A DNA stretch of 64,000 nucleotides from an uncultured Oscillospiraceae bacterium (GTDB lineage: Bacteria > Bacillota > Clostridia > Oscillospirales > Oscillospiraceae), in the NCBI GenBank assembly GCA_934597125.1, contig CAKTQM010000002.1, forward strand, positions 1-64,000, given 5' to 3'. The notes under the pieces are model-generated. The model did no database searches. It had not been told where the DNA came from and saw nothing but the letters and a program-made list of their open reading frames with translations. The translations under genes were made by a program, and so were the position numbers. This document shows, piece by piece, positions 27,626-36,644 of this stretch (position 1 is its first letter; every line of letters begins with the position of its first letter).

Positions 27626-28639
27626 TTATACCAGTGTTTTCACGCTGCCGCCGGGCCGCAGTACCGTGGGCAGTACCTCGTGGCAGTTGCCGCTGCGCCC
27701 CTCGATCATGTCCAGCAGCGTCCGGATGCTGTGGCGTCCCATCTCCTCCATGGGCTGGCACAGGGTAGTCAGCGGCGGATCCATATAGTCGGATACCTCA
27801 ATGCCGTCAATGGCGATCAGCGAACAGCCCTCCGGCACGGTGCGCCCGTGCTCCCGCAGGGAACGCATGGCGGCGATGGCCATGTTGTCCGAAATGGCAA
27901 ACACCGCGGTAAAGTCCGCGCCGCTCTCCAGCGCCTGGTTCATGGCCTGATAGGAGCCCTCGATGCTGAAGGTCTCGGTACAGATCACCAGCGACGGATC
28001 CGGCGTGATACCGGCTTCGGTCAGCGCCTGGATGTACCCCTCGTACCGCAGCTGGCTGATGGAGTGGTCGTCGGGGCAGGTGACCATGGCGGCGATGCGC
28101 CGGTGGCCGTGGTCGATGAGATAGCGGGTGGCGCGATAGGCCGTCTCCTTGTCGGCGATGGCGACAGAGGAGTAATCCCCGTGCTCCAGCGTGCCGTACT
28201 GATTGCTGAACGAGCAGCACACGAAAGGCACGTTCAGCAGCGCCAGATCCGCGGCGGTATAGTCGAACCGCCCGCCCAGCAGCACCAGTCCCCGCAGACG
28301 CTTTTCCCGCTCCATGATGGCGGCCCGCTTCAACTCGTCCTCGTTGGCGCCGATCTGCTGCATCACCATGGTGTAGCCTCCGGCGGTGATGCCCGCCTCC
28401 ACGGCGCGGATGATGTCGGTGTAGAAGGGGTTGGAGATCCCGCGCACCACAAGGCCGATGGCGTCGGACTTGGTCTTCACCAGATCCCGCGCCGAATTGT
28501 TGGGGATGTAGTTGGTGCTTTCGATCACCTCCAGCACCCGCTGGCGGCTCTCGGCGCTGACGTCGGGCCGGTCGTTCAAAACGCGGGAGACGGTGGTGAT
28601 GCTTACGCCGCTGATGCGCGCGATGTCCTTGATGGTCAC
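27626..28639 (-). CDS. LacI-family transcriptional regulator
   Basis: The 337-residue repressor has the LacI HTH (MTIKDIARISGVSITTVSRV) with the minor-groove hinge (NYIPNNSARDL), followed by a periplasmic-binding-like effector domain (DAIGLVVRGISNPFYTDI, FAISDNMAIAAM, IAIDGIEVSDY). It lies just upstream of the transporter operon on the same strand and probably controls it. A palindromic site overlaps its own transcription start (28693-28706), suggesting autoregulation. AGGAGG precedes the ATG. Confidence 0.93.
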   Translation of the reverse strand: MTIKDIARISGVSITTVSRVLNDRPDVSAESRQRVLEVIESTNYIPNNSARDLVKTKSDAIGLVVRGISNPFYTDIIRAVEAGITAGGYTMVMQQIGANEDELKRAAIMEREKRLRGLVLLGGRFDYTAADLALLNVPFVCCSFSNQYGTLEHGDYSSVAIADKETAYRATRYLIDHGHRRIAAMVTCPDDHSISQLRYEGYIQALTEAGITPDPSLVICTETFSIEGSYQAMNQALESGADFTAVFAISDNMAIAAMRSLREHGRTVPEGCSLIAIDGIEVSDYMDPPLTTLCQPMEEMGRHSIRTLLDMIEGRSGNCHEVLPTVLRPGGSVKTLV

Positions 28640-28692
28640 GGTATTTCCTCCTGTTGCGTGCCGCCCGCCGCGAACAACTCGGTAACGCTACC

Positions 28693-28706
28693 GGAAACGT
28701 TTTCAC
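28693..28706. promoter_or_regulatory. LacI-type operator in the lacI-family gene promoter
   Basis: GGAAACGTTTTCAC is a near palindrome around a central CG (GGAAAC/GTTTTC), the usual layout of LacI-family operators. It sits 14-27 bases downstream of the -10 box of the regulator gene. Confidence 0.7.
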
Positions 28707-28719
28707 GCGGGACAGCACT

Positions 28720-28748
28720 ATATTAGCAACTTTCACAGGTGGTGTCAA
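28720..28748 (-). promoter_or_regulatory. Promoter of the LacI-family gene
   Basis: Minus strand TTGACA (28743-28748), 17-base spacer, TAATAT (28720-28725). The predicted start of transcription lies a few bases before the operator at 28693-28706. Confidence 0.8.
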
Positions 28749-28860
28749 TGTGATTTCCCGATTTTCGTAGGTTGTGACAGTTTTACGGGAACTGTTATCG
28801 TCATTTTGCCGAATCCCTCACCCGCAAATGCGGCGCGTAGAGACGGACGGGCGCGGTCAT

Positions 28861-28884
28861 AGGGACGGGGTTCCGCCCCGCCCG
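28861..28884. repeat. Copy of the GC-rich palindrome family
   Basis: AGGGACGGGGTTCCGCCCCG followed by CCCG forms a CGGGG/CCCCG hairpin in the lacI-lysR gap, the same class as at 9908 and 20909. Confidence 0.5.
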
Positions 28885-28906
28885 CACGATGACTGCCGTA
28901 CCATCG

Positions 28907-28940
28907 CAAAAAAGCGGACGGCTCACCGCCGTCCGCTTTC
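28907..28940 (-). terminator. Minus-strand rho-independent terminator
   Basis: AAAGCGGACGGC (28911-28922) pairs with GCCGTCCGCTTT (28928-28939) around five bases; the run of A residues at 28907-28913 gives the U tract on the minus strand only. Confidence 0.7.
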
Positions 28941-29065
28941 TCAGTCCGGTAATGTCTCCACTGCATATATCATAGGGAGGAAATAGGGCGATGGCTGCGG
29001 GGCAAACCACGCAGCCATCAAGGGATTTGAGGATAGAAAGGAAAAGTAATATGTGGAGAATTACT
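28907..29065 (-). ncRNA. Candidate small RNA between the lacI-type and lysR-type genes
   Basis: On the minus strand TTTACA (29095-29100) and TATGGT (29072-29077), 17 bases apart, could start a transcript near 29065. It would run through an 9-10 bp hairpin (GATGGCTGCG/CGCAGCCATC, 28990-29019) and end at a strong terminator (28911-28922 with 28928-28939, then six T residues on the minus strand). No protein frame with a ribosome site is seen in this direction. The terminator has no other obvious gene to serve. Confidence 0.35.
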
Positions 29066-29145
29066 GTCTATACCATACACAATGTTGCAAGATTTGTAAA
29101 GCGACACTTTTTCATCTTTCCATGAAGAAATGTCATATTTGGTGG

Positions 29146-29174
29146 TTGCATTTCCCGCCGACTCGTGATAAAAT
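29146..29174 (+). promoter_or_regulatory. Promoter of the LysR-family gene
   Basis: TTGCAT (29146-29151), 17 bases, TAAAAT (29169-29174), 43 bases before the ATG. Confidence 0.65.
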
Positions 29175-29216
29175 CTGTGCCACCACAAACCAAAACCGAC
29201 AGAAAGGGAGGACGCC

Positions 29217-30083
29217 ATGGACAGCAAAAAGCTGGAAGCGCTGGCCGCCGCCGTGGATCAGGGCAGCTTCACCCGCGCGGCGGAGCAGCTGGGCTATACC
29301 CAGTCCGGCCTGACCCACATGATGAACAGTCTCGAGCGGGAGATCGGTTTTCCCCTTCTGGTGCGGGATCGCCGCGGCGTACACCTGACGCCGGCAGGGG
29401 CGCGGATCATGCCCATGGTGCGCCAGTGCCTTGCCGCCAGCCAGCTGCTGGAGCGGGAGATCGCTCTGGTGAACTCCCATCAGGAGGACACCATCCGCGT
29501 GGCGTCTTATGCCAGCATCGCCATGCACTGGCTGCCGGAGCTGATCGAGCAGTTCCGCCGCGCCAACAACGGCGTGGGCATCGACGTGCAGATGGGCTCG
29601 GTGGACGAGGTATATCGCTGGGTAAAAGAGGGCAGGGTAGATATGGCCTTTGCCAGCCGTCAGGAGGGCGGCACTCTGGACTGGACGCCCCTGAAACCCG
29701 ATCCCCTGCTGGCTATCCTGCCGCGGGATTTCGATACCGGCGGCGCCGCCAGTCTGGATGTGCGCCGCCTGGACGGCCAGGAGTTTCTGATGCCCTCTCT
29801 GGGCTTTCATCTGGATATCATGCGGGCGCTGGATCGCTGCGGCGTGACCCCTATCATCCGCGATACCCAGGTCAGCGACACCGTCATCATCTCCATGGTG
29901 GAGCACGGTCTGGGAGTCAGCATCCTCAGCCGTCTGGTGCTGAAGGGCCGCTCCAACGATGTGCTGGCCCTACCGCTGGATCCTCCCGCCGTCCGCGAGC
30001 TGGGCGTCGCCACACGCCCCCACCTCCGCCCGCTGGCAAAGAAGTTTTTGCAGTTCACCGCAGAGATGGTGGAGAAACTATAG
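29217..30083 (+). CDS. LysR-family transcriptional regulator
   Basis: The 288-residue regulator has the LysR HTH (KKLEALAAAVDQGSFTRAAE...LTHMMNSLEREIG) and a two-lobed substrate-binding domain with the usual VGIDVQMGSVDEVY and GLGVSILSRLVL patterns. Its target is unclear: no divergent metabolic gene adjoins it, and the gene downstream is 300 bases away beyond repeats. AAAGGGAGG precedes the ATG. Confidence 0.92.
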   Translation: MDSKKLEALAAAVDQGSFTRAAEQLGYTQSGLTHMMNSLEREIGFPLLVRDRRGVHLTPAGARIMPMVRQCLAASQLLEREIALVNSHQEDTIRVASYASIAMHWLPELIEQFRRANNGVGIDVQMGSVDEVYRWVKEGRVDMAFASRQEGGTLDWTPLKPDPLLAILPRDFDTGGAASLDVRRLDGQEFLMPSLGFHLDIMRALDRCGVTPIIRDTQVSDTVIISMVEHGLGVSILSRLVLKGRSNDVLALPLDPPAVRELGVATRPHLRPLAKKFLQFTAEMVEKL

Positions 30084-30099
30084 CTGGCGAACCGTTGAG

Positions 30100-30325
30100 C
30101 AGTGGCATTCCAAGCCTCCCTTGTGTAAAGGCGCCCCAGTGCGCACACTGGGGTGTGCACAGCTGAGGTGGCAACTACGGCAGCATAGCTGCCGAGATCA
30201 CGGCTAAAAACATGCCATCGGCATGTTTTCTTAACGCCGTGACGGAGGGGTTGCCCGTTCTTGTTTATCCCCTCAGTCAGCCTTGCGGCTGACAGCTCCC
30301 CTTGCAACAAGGGGAGCCTTTGGAA
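30100..30325. repeat. Composite intergenic repeat block (inverted copy of the 33.4-kb repeat plus palindromes)
   Basis: This 300-base gap is all repeat. From about 30171 to 30236 it carries, in inverted orientation, the unit seen twice at 33400-33522 (AGCATAGCTGCCGAGATCAC, then AAAAACATGCC..GGCATGTTTT). Flanking it are CCCTTGTGTAAAGGCGCCCC near 30118 and a CAGCCTTGCGGCTG hairpin with CCCCTTGCAACAAGGGG at 30298-30314. No gene is present. Confidence 0.7.
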
Positions 30326-30381
30326 ACACGCCGTTCTTCCACAAACAACAGATCAACAAAATCATACACAGGAGAACCCCT

Positions 30382-31779
30382 ATGCTGAATTTTACCCCCG
30401 TGACCGCGGAGAGCATGCCTCTGCTGCGGCCCTATTATGAAACCTGTCCCTATCGCCTGTGCGAATACAGCGCCGGCGTCAAATACATGTGGCGGGGCCA
30501 CCTGCACTCCGAATACGCCTTCACCGACGGCTGCCTCGTCATCCGCAACTGCATCGACGGCGTCACCCAGTTCGACTACCCCATCCCCGGGCCCGAGGGC
30601 GATGTGGACGCCGCCCTCGCCACCGTGGAGGACTTCTGCCACCAAAAGGGCGTCCGCCCCATCTTCTCCGTGGTGCCGGAGTCGGAGGCCGGCAAGCTGG
30701 CCCTGCGCTGGCCCCGTGTCACCATCACCAACGAGCGGGTGTGGAAGGATTACCTCTACCACGCCGAAGATCTGGCGCAGTTCGCCGGACGGCACTACAG
30801 CGGCCAGCGCAACCACATCAACAAATTCAATAAGGAGCATCCCGACGCGAAATTCATCCCCCTGACCCCGTCGGACACCGGCCTGCTCTCCGCCTTCTGG
30901 GCGGATTACCGGCAGGAATTCCAGAAGCAGAGCCCCGAGGCCAAGCGGGAGCTGGCTCTGGCGCAGGAGCTGTTCACCTATCTGGATCAGGGCATCTTCC
31001 GCGCAGGCGGCATCCTGTGGCAGGGCCGTCTGCTGGCGGTGGCTCTGGCGGAAAAATGCGGCGATACGCTGGTGTGCCACATTGAAAAAGCTCTCTACTC
31101 CCACGCCGGCGTCTATCCCGCCATGGTGCAGCAGTTCGCCGCCTACTACGGCGCCGACTGCCGCTGGATCAACCGTGAGGATGACGGCCGCGATCGCGGG
31201 CTGCGTACCTCCAAGCTGCAATATCTCCCCGCGGAGCTGGGCAGCAAAATGCGTTTTGAGGTGGGCTGTGAGCTGGACGCCCTGCGGCACATTCCCCAGC
31301 TGACCACAGAGCGCCTGACTCTCTCTCCCTTCACCGACGATGACAAGGCCGCCTACAACGCCCTGTGTCTGGACGACGACCGCAACCGCTGGTGGGGCTA
31401 CGACTACCGGAACGACCTCAGCGGTGAACTGACGGAGGACTACTTCCTTAACGTGACCCGTCAGGACTTTGAAAACCGCATCGCCATCAACTTCGCCGTC
31501 CGGCTGGAGGGCAAATGCATCGGCGAGGTGGTGCTGTACAACGGCGACTGGCGCGGCGCTATGGAGCAGGGCTGCCGCATCGCCCCTGAATTTGCCGGCC
31601 ACGGCTACGGCACCGAGGCCTTTGCCGCCGTGGCGGATTGGGCGCTGTACCATCTGGGCCTGAGCCGGGTGGTAGCCAAGTGCTACAAACAGAACGCCGC
31701 GTCAGAGCGAATGCTTGCCTTCTGCATGCGCCACACCCACGACGACGAAACCTTCCGGTATTTTGAGAAGTTGGTGTGA
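30382..31779 (+). CDS. Fusion of a DUF2156 (LPG synthase C-terminal-like) domain and a GNAT acetyltransferase
   Basis: The 465-residue protein joins two acyltransferase-fold parts. Residues 1-300 match DUF2156, the domain also found in lysyl-phosphatidylglycerol synthases (TCPYRLCEYSAGVKYMW, YSGQRNHINKFNKEHPDA, NREDDGRDRGLRTSKLQY). Residues about 315-465 are a RimJ/RimL-like GNAT domain (TTERLTLSPFTDDD, IAPEFAGHGYGTEA with the acetyl-CoA loop, KQNAASERML). No membrane segments are seen, so it is cytoplasmic. Substrate is unknown. The ATG at 30382 follows AGGAGA; in-frame upstream sequence lies in repeats. Confidence 0.88.
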   Translation: MLNFTPVTAESMPLLRPYYETCPYRLCEYSAGVKYMWRGHLHSEYAFTDGCLVIRNCIDGVTQFDYPIPGPEGDVDAALATVEDFCHQKGVRPIFSVVPESEAGKLALRWPRVTITNERVWKDYLYHAEDLAQFAGRHYSGQRNHINKFNKEHPDAKFIPLTPSDTGLLSAFWADYRQEFQKQSPEAKRELALAQELFTYLDQGIFRAGGILWQGRLLAVALAEKCGDTLVCHIEKALYSHAGVYPAMVQQFAAYYGADCRWINREDDGRDRGLRTSKLQYLPAELGSKMRFEVGCELDALRHIPQLTTERLTLSPFTDDDKAAYNALCLDDDRNRWWGYDYRNDLSGELTEDYFLNVTRQDFENRIAINFAVRLEGKCIGEVVLYNGDWRGAMEQGCRIAPEFAGHGYGTEAFAAVADWALYHLGLSRVVAKCYKQNAASERMLAFCMRHTHDDETFRYFEKLV

Positions 31780-31810
31780 TAACGTTCTGTTATTCCCTCC
31801 CCCATAACGG

Positions 31811-31890
31811 CCTTTTATGTACCGATTCCGTACCCATAAAAGCCCTTAATGTACCGATAAAAGCACCCGTTTCTGGGTGCTTTTATCAAT
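31811..31890. terminator. Tandem hairpins, terminator between convergent genes
   Basis: CTTTTATGTAC and GTAC..ATAAAAG (31812-31841) form a first hairpin; GATAAAAGCACCC (31856-31868) pairs with GGGTGCTTTTATC (31875-31887) for a strong second one. A and T runs on both sides suit both directions. Confidence 0.8.
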
Positions 31891-31906
31891 TTTATACGTT
31901 TTGTTA

Positions 31907-32419
31907 TCATTTCAGCAGCTTCATTCGTGCCTTGTAATCCGGCAGCACCTTGGCTACCTCGGCATAGAAGGCGGGGCTGTGGTCGTGGTGGCGGATATGG
32001 GCCAGCTCGTGGACGACCACGTAATCAATGGCCTCCTGGGGATACTGCATCAGGTACAGCGAGAAGCACAGCCCGTTTTTGCCGGAGCAGCTGCCGAAGC
32101 GGGTCTTGGCGGAGGTGATCCTGACGGAGGCGGGCGTCACCCCCATGACGGCGGCGTAGTGGGCCACCCTTTGGGGCAGCAGGGCCTTGGCCGTTTGCCG
32201 CAGGGCTTCCCGCTGTTCCTCCGTCAAAGGGGGATGGGCCGCCTGGCGGGCGGCCACCCTTGCCTGTGCCTTTTCCAGCCACGCGGCATGGGCGGCCACG
32301 AAGCGGTCGATCTCCGTCTGGGGCATCCGAAGGGGGGCGCGCACCAGCACCTTTCCCTCCCGCGTGACCTCCAGCGCCACGGTGCGGCGGCGGGAGCGGA
32401 TGATCTCATAGGGCGGCAT
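31907..32419 (-). CDS. YgjP/M48-type zinc metallopeptidase (DUF45)
   Basis: The 170-residue protein has the zinc site HELAHIRHHDHSPAFY (HExxH plus downstream His) and the upstream KTRFGSCSGKNGLCFSLYL motif typical of the DUF45/YgjP family. Family proteins are predicted metal-dependent hydrolases of the M48 type with no proven substrate. It has no signal peptide. GGAGGGTGATG lies before the ATG at 32419, and longer in-frame starts lack a ribosome site. It is shorter than the usual 230 residues, mainly at the N-terminus. Confidence 0.88.
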   Translation of the reverse strand: MPPYEIIRSRRRTVALEVTREGKVLVRAPLRMPQTEIDRFVAAHAAWLEKAQARVAARQAAHPPLTEEQREALRQTAKALLPQRVAHYAAVMGVTPASVRITSAKTRFGSCSGKNGLCFSLYLMQYPQEAIDYVVVHELAHIRHHDHSPAFYAEVAKVLPDYKARMKLLK

Positions 32420-32526
32420 GACATCACCCTCCTTTCTGTTTTCCGGTTTCAGTATACCACAGCGCTGTACAAATTGCAAAAGGCGTGCTACAATAAATAC
32501 ATCACCGTTTTCGGGAGGGATGCTGC

Positions 32527-32934
32527 ATGACAACCATTTGCCGCCGGCTGCATCGGGGCGATGATCTGCTGCTGTCTATCCGGCAGCTCTGTCAGGAACA
32601 CCGCATTGACGCAGGCGTGATCCTGTCGGGCGTGGGCTGCCTGACCCGGGCCGTGGTGCGGGACGCGGACGGCGTCACCCTGCGCACAGTGGAGGAGCAC
32701 TGCGAGATCCTGTCCCTGATGGGAACGGTCAGTCAGGCGCGGTGCCACCTGCACATCGCTTTGAGCCGTCAGGGGCTGGGCGCCTTTGGCGGACACCTGC
32801 AGACGGGCTGTCTGGTAAACACCACCTGTGAGCTGGTAATCGGCGTGCTGGACGGCTGGCGCTATGGCGTGGAGCAGGATGACGAGACCGGCTATGACGA
32901 GATCACATTCGAAAGGACGACACCTGATGTATAA
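32527..32934 (+). CDS. PPC/DUF296-domain protein
   Basis: The 135-residue protein matches the plant-and-prokaryote conserved (PPC, DUF296) domain: LHRGDDLLLSIRQLC, GVILSGVGCLTRAVV, CEILSLMGTVSQ and HLHIALSRQGLGAFGGHL. The conserved His pair suggests metal binding and a trimer. Function of the prokaryotic stand-alone form is unknown. GGGAGGGATGC precedes the ATG. It overlaps the Nudix gene by eight bases, so both are translated from one message. Confidence 0.85.
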   Translation: MTTICRRLHRGDDLLLSIRQLCQEHRIDAGVILSGVGCLTRAVVRDADGVTLRTVEEHCEILSLMGTVSQARCHLHIALSRQGLGAFGGHLQTGCLVNTTCELVIGVLDGWRYGVEQDDETGYDEITFERTTPDV

Positions 32935-33412
32935 TTCCACCTTATGCTATATCGAAGATCCCCAGGGCAACTATCTGATGCTGCACCGGATCAAGAAGAA
33001 AAACGACCTGAACCATGACAAATGGGTGGGCGTAGGCGGCAAGTTCGAGGACGGGGAAAGTCCGGAGGAGTGCGTGCTGCGGGAGACCTGGGAGGAGACG
33101 GGCCTGACGCTGACGGAGTATCAGTACCGTGCGCTGGTGACCTTTGTGTCCGATCAGTGGGAGACGGAGTACATGCACGTATTCACCGCCACCGCCTGGA
33201 CAGGGGAGCTGATCGAGTGCAACGAGGGCGTGCTGGAGTGGATCCACAAGGATAAGCTGATGGAACTGCCCCTGTGGGCGGGGGACAAGCTGTTTTTGGA
33301 GCGGATCCATGAAAAGGATACGCCGTTTTTCTCCCTGAAGCTGCGGTATGAGGGTGAGCGTCTGGCATATGCGGCACTGAACGGGAAGAAATTGGAATTG
33401 TCGGCGTGTTAA
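32927..33412 (+). CDS. Nudix hydrolase (8-oxo-dGTP diphosphatase type)
   Basis: The 161-residue protein has the Nudix box GKFEDGESPEECVLRETWEE followed by TGL, matching the MutT-like pattern. It would hydrolyse a nucleoside diphosphate derivative; 8-oxo-dGTP is the common guess. The C-terminus FFSLKLRYEGERLAYA is typical of the DUF4743-free small Nudix group. Its last codons (LSAC stop) lie inside a dispersed repeat unit that starts at 33400. The ATG at 32927 follows GAAAGGA and overlaps the upstream gene. Confidence 0.9.
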   Translation: MYNSTLCYIEDPQGNYLMLHRIKKKNDLNHDKWVGVGGKFEDGESPEECVLRETWEETGLTLTEYQYRALVTFVSDQWETEYMHVFTATAWTGELIECNEGVLEWIHKDKLMELPLWAGDKLFLERIHEKDTPFFSLKLRYEGERLAYAALNGKKLELSAC

Positions 33413-33522
33413 AGAACATGCCGGCGGCATGCTTTTAACGCCGATCTCGGCGGCTATGCCGTCGGCGTGTTAAAAAAACATGCCGGTGGCATGTTTTTAA
33501 CGCCGATCTCGGCGGCTATGCC
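33400..33522. repeat. Tandem duplicate of a 61-bp hairpin repeat
   Basis: Two units starting at 33400 and 33461, period 61, read GTCGGCGTGTTAAA, then AACATGCCGGCGGCATG (or AACATGCCGGTGGCATG), a T run, then AACGCCGATCTCGGCGGC. Each has one AACATGCC..GGCATG hairpin followed by T residues, which looks like a terminator, and a GCCGATCTCGGC palindrome. An inverted, diverged copy lies at 30171-30236. Confidence 0.8.
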
Positions 33523-33536
33523 GCCGTAGCATCCAT

Positions 33537-33632
33537 CCCTGTTTCCACCGCACCATCTTGCGTCAACCCCTCCGTCACGGCTTCGCCGTGCCACCTCCCC
33601 TTACACAGGGGGAGGCTTTGGAGGGGTGAAAA
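33537..33632. repeat. Dispersed palindromic repeat (CACGGCTTCGCCGTG plus CCTCCCCTTACACAGGGGGAGG class)
   Basis: CACGGCTTCGCCGTG hairpin and the adjoining CTCCCCTTACACAGGGGGAG hairpin with flanking AACCCCTCC/GGAGGGGTG form a nested fold. The same elements occur near 10780 and 30245-30325. The gene-free stretch 33413-33861 is made of this, the tandem repeat and a promoter region. Confidence 0.65.
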
Positions 33633-33647
33633 TTCACAATTCAGCTC

Positions 33648-33676
33648 TTGTATTTTTGCTTTTTTTCGTATAAAAT
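33648..33676 (+). promoter_or_regulatory. Candidate promoter of the MsmK-type ATPase gene
   Basis: TTGTAT (33648-33653), 17 bases, TAAAAT (33671-33676). It is the only good match in the AT-rich stretch upstream of the ATPase gene and would give a leader of about 180 bases. Confidence 0.45.
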
Positions 33677-33861
33677 AAAGCTGTCTTATTCCAACCGCGG
33701 CTGTGTCACTCCACTTTTTGATCGGCGGCGGCAAATGAAAAGGAGAAAGATCCGCTGTGGCTGGCGGTGCGGCAGTGTGGAGACCTGTCGTAAGGCGGTG
33801 CGCCGGAGGGCGGCCGCGAGGCTGCTGTTTGCGGAGGCAGAGCAGCTACAGTCAAGCATGT

Positions 33862-35031
33862 ATGGCAAAGGTCGTATTGAAGGATCTGAAAAAGGTCTAC
33901 CCCAACACCGAGAAAAAGAAAAAGGCCAAAAAGGGCGACGAGCCGGAGAAGAAGCACAATCTCCAGATCACCGAGGAGGGCGTGGTGGCTGTCCAGCAGT
34001 TCAGTCTGGAGATCGCGGACAAGGAGTTCATCGTACTGGTGGGGCCCTCCGGCTGCGGCAAATCCACCACGCTGCGGATGATCGCCGGATTGGAGGACAT
34101 TACCTCCGGCGAGCTGTGGATCGGCGACAAGCTGATGAATGATGTGGAGCCCAAGGATCGGGACATCGCCATGGTGTTCCAGAACTACGCGCTGTATCCC
34201 CACATGACAGTGTATGAGAACATGGCCTTCTCGCTGAAATTGAAAAAGGTGCCCAAGGACGAGATCGACCGCAAGGTGCGTCAGGCGGCGGAGATTCTGG
34301 ACATCACCCAGTATCTTGACCGCAAGCCCAAGGCGCTGTCCGGCGGCCAGCGGCAGCGTGTGGCTATCGGCCGCGCCATTGTCCGCGACCCGGCGGTGTT
34401 TTTGATGGATGAGCCTTTGTCCAATCTGGATGCCAAGCTGCGCAACCAGATGCGGGCGGAGATCATCAAGCTGCGCCAGCGGATCGACACCACCTTTGTA
34501 TACGTGACCCACGACCAGACGGAGGCCATGACGCTGGGAGACCGGATCGTCATTATGAAGGACGGCTTTATCCAGCAGATCGGCACGCCCCAGGAGGTGT
34601 TTGACCACCCCGCCAATCTGTTTGTGGCGGGCTTTATCGGCACGCCCCAGATGAACCTGTTTGACGCGCGGCTTATCAAGAAGGACGGCAAGTACGCCGT
34701 GACGATCGACGGTATCACCGTGGAGCTGGCGGAGGATAAGCAGCAGCGGCTGAGCGATAGGGACGTGCCGGAGCAGGATGTGGTGCTGGGTGTGCGTCCG
34801 GATCATATCATGCTGTGCGCCGACGGCGTGAAGGGCAGGGTGGATGTCAGCGAGCTGATGGGCTCGTCCGTGCATCTGCATATCTCCAGCAACGGCCACG
34901 ACGTGGTGGTGATCGTGCCCACCAACGGCAACGCCGCCCACTTCCCCATGGGCAGCGAGGTCAACATGATCTTCGGCGGCAACGTGGCCCACGTGTTCAG
35001 TAAGGAGACGGAAAAGAATCTGGAGTGGTGA
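33862..35031 (+). CDS. ugpC: Carbohydrate ABC transporter ATPase, MsmK/UgpC type
   Basis: The 389-residue ATPase has Walker [11 protein letters not shown] loop, signature [14 protein letters not shown], Walker [15 protein letters not shown] and the C-terminal regulatory TOBE domain typical of MalK/MsmK proteins. An unusual insertion of about 20 residues, rich in Lys and Glu (about 12-35), separates strand 1 from [11 protein letters not shown]. Such ATPases energise several sugar transporters at once; the MalF/MalG/binding-protein operon at 24.4-27.6 kb lacks its own ATPase. The start at 33862 ([15 protein letters not shown]) fits the family, although its ribosome site is weak; a GTG at 33757 is an alternative. 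Confidence 0.92.
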   Translation: MAKVVLKDLKKVYPNTEKKKKAKKGDEPEKKHNLQITEEGVVAVQQFSLEIADKEFIVLVGPSGCGKSTTLRMIAGLEDITSGELWIGDKLMNDVEPKDRDIAMVFQNYALYPHMTVYENMAFSLKLKKVPKDEIDRKVRQAAEILDITQYLDRKPKALSGGQRQRVAIGRAIVRDPAVFLMDEPLSNLDAKLRNQMRAEIIKLRQRIDTTFVYVTHDQTEAMTLGDRIVIMKDGFIQQIGTPQEVFDHPANLFVAGFIGTPQMNLFDARLIKKDGKYAVTIDGITVELAEDKQQRLSDRDVPEQDVVLGVRPDHIMLCADGVKGRVDVSELMGSSVHLHISSNGHDVVVIVPTNGNAAHFPMGSEVNMIFGGNVAHVFSKETEKNLEW

Positions 35032-35044
35032 CACTTCGGGAGAG

Positions 35045-35078
35045 AAAAAATGACCGCCGGAGGGCGGTCATTTTTTAT
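35045..35078. terminator. Bidirectional terminator after the ATPase gene
   Basis: AAAAAATGACCGCC (35045-35058) pairs with GGCGGTCATTTTTT (35063-35076) around GGAG. It also lies just after the stop codon of the small gene on the other strand. Confidence 0.85.
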
Positions 35079-35082
35079 ACGG

Positions 35083-35262
35083 CTAAAATACATCCGGGCG
35101 GTTGGTGTAGGCCAGGTCGGCGGTGGCGGATTTCAGCTCTTCCATGCTGCGGATGTCCCGCTTGCGCAGGTCGGTCTGGGTCTGGGGCGGCAGGGCGTAA
35201 AAGTAGGTATACGCCTGGGGATCGTTGTTGAGAAGATCGGTGAGATCAATGGCATATTTCAT
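35083..35262 (-). CDS. Small conserved-looking protein of unknown function (59 aa)
   Basis: The frame reads MKYAIDLTDLLNNDPQAYTY and continues through LPPQTQTDLRKRDIRSMEEL to its end; it is not recognised. Its composition (acidic/amphipathic helices, no Cys, no signal) suggests a small soluble helical protein. GGAGGTG lies 9 bases before the ATG at 35262. That ribosome site is part of a perfect 11-bp hairpin (35269-35300) located between obg and this gene, so translation on read-through RNA may be restricted. Confidence 0.6.
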   Translation of the reverse strand: MKYAIDLTDLLNNDPQAYTYFYALPPQTQTDLRKRDIRSMEELKSATADLAYTNRPDVF

Positions 35263-35300
35263 AAAAAGCACCTCCGCCGTCAGTATGCGCGGCGGAGGTG
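35263..35300 (-). terminator. Hairpin after obg that contains the ribosome site of the next gene
   Basis: On the minus strand CACCTCCGCCG (35290-35300) pairs with CGGCGGAGGTG (35269-35279) and is followed by CTTTTT at 35263-35268. It can act as the obg terminator; its 3' arm is also the GGAGGTG ribosome site of the 59-residue gene. Confidence 0.65.
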
Positions 35301-35312
35301 TTGTTTATGCGG

Positions 35313-36623
<1,311 letters not shown>

Positions 36624-36644
36624 CTACTTTAACCAGTATATCCT

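Noticed and set aside
28991-29125. 44-codon plus-strand frame with a GGGAGG site upstream, in the lacI-lysR gap
   Set aside because: It overlaps the hairpin and promoter of the minus-strand small-RNA candidate, has no recognisable sequence, and its promoter is poor.
33522-33640. CRISPR-like repeat array
   Set aside because: Only two to three imperfect palindromic units without regular spacers; no cas genes in the window.
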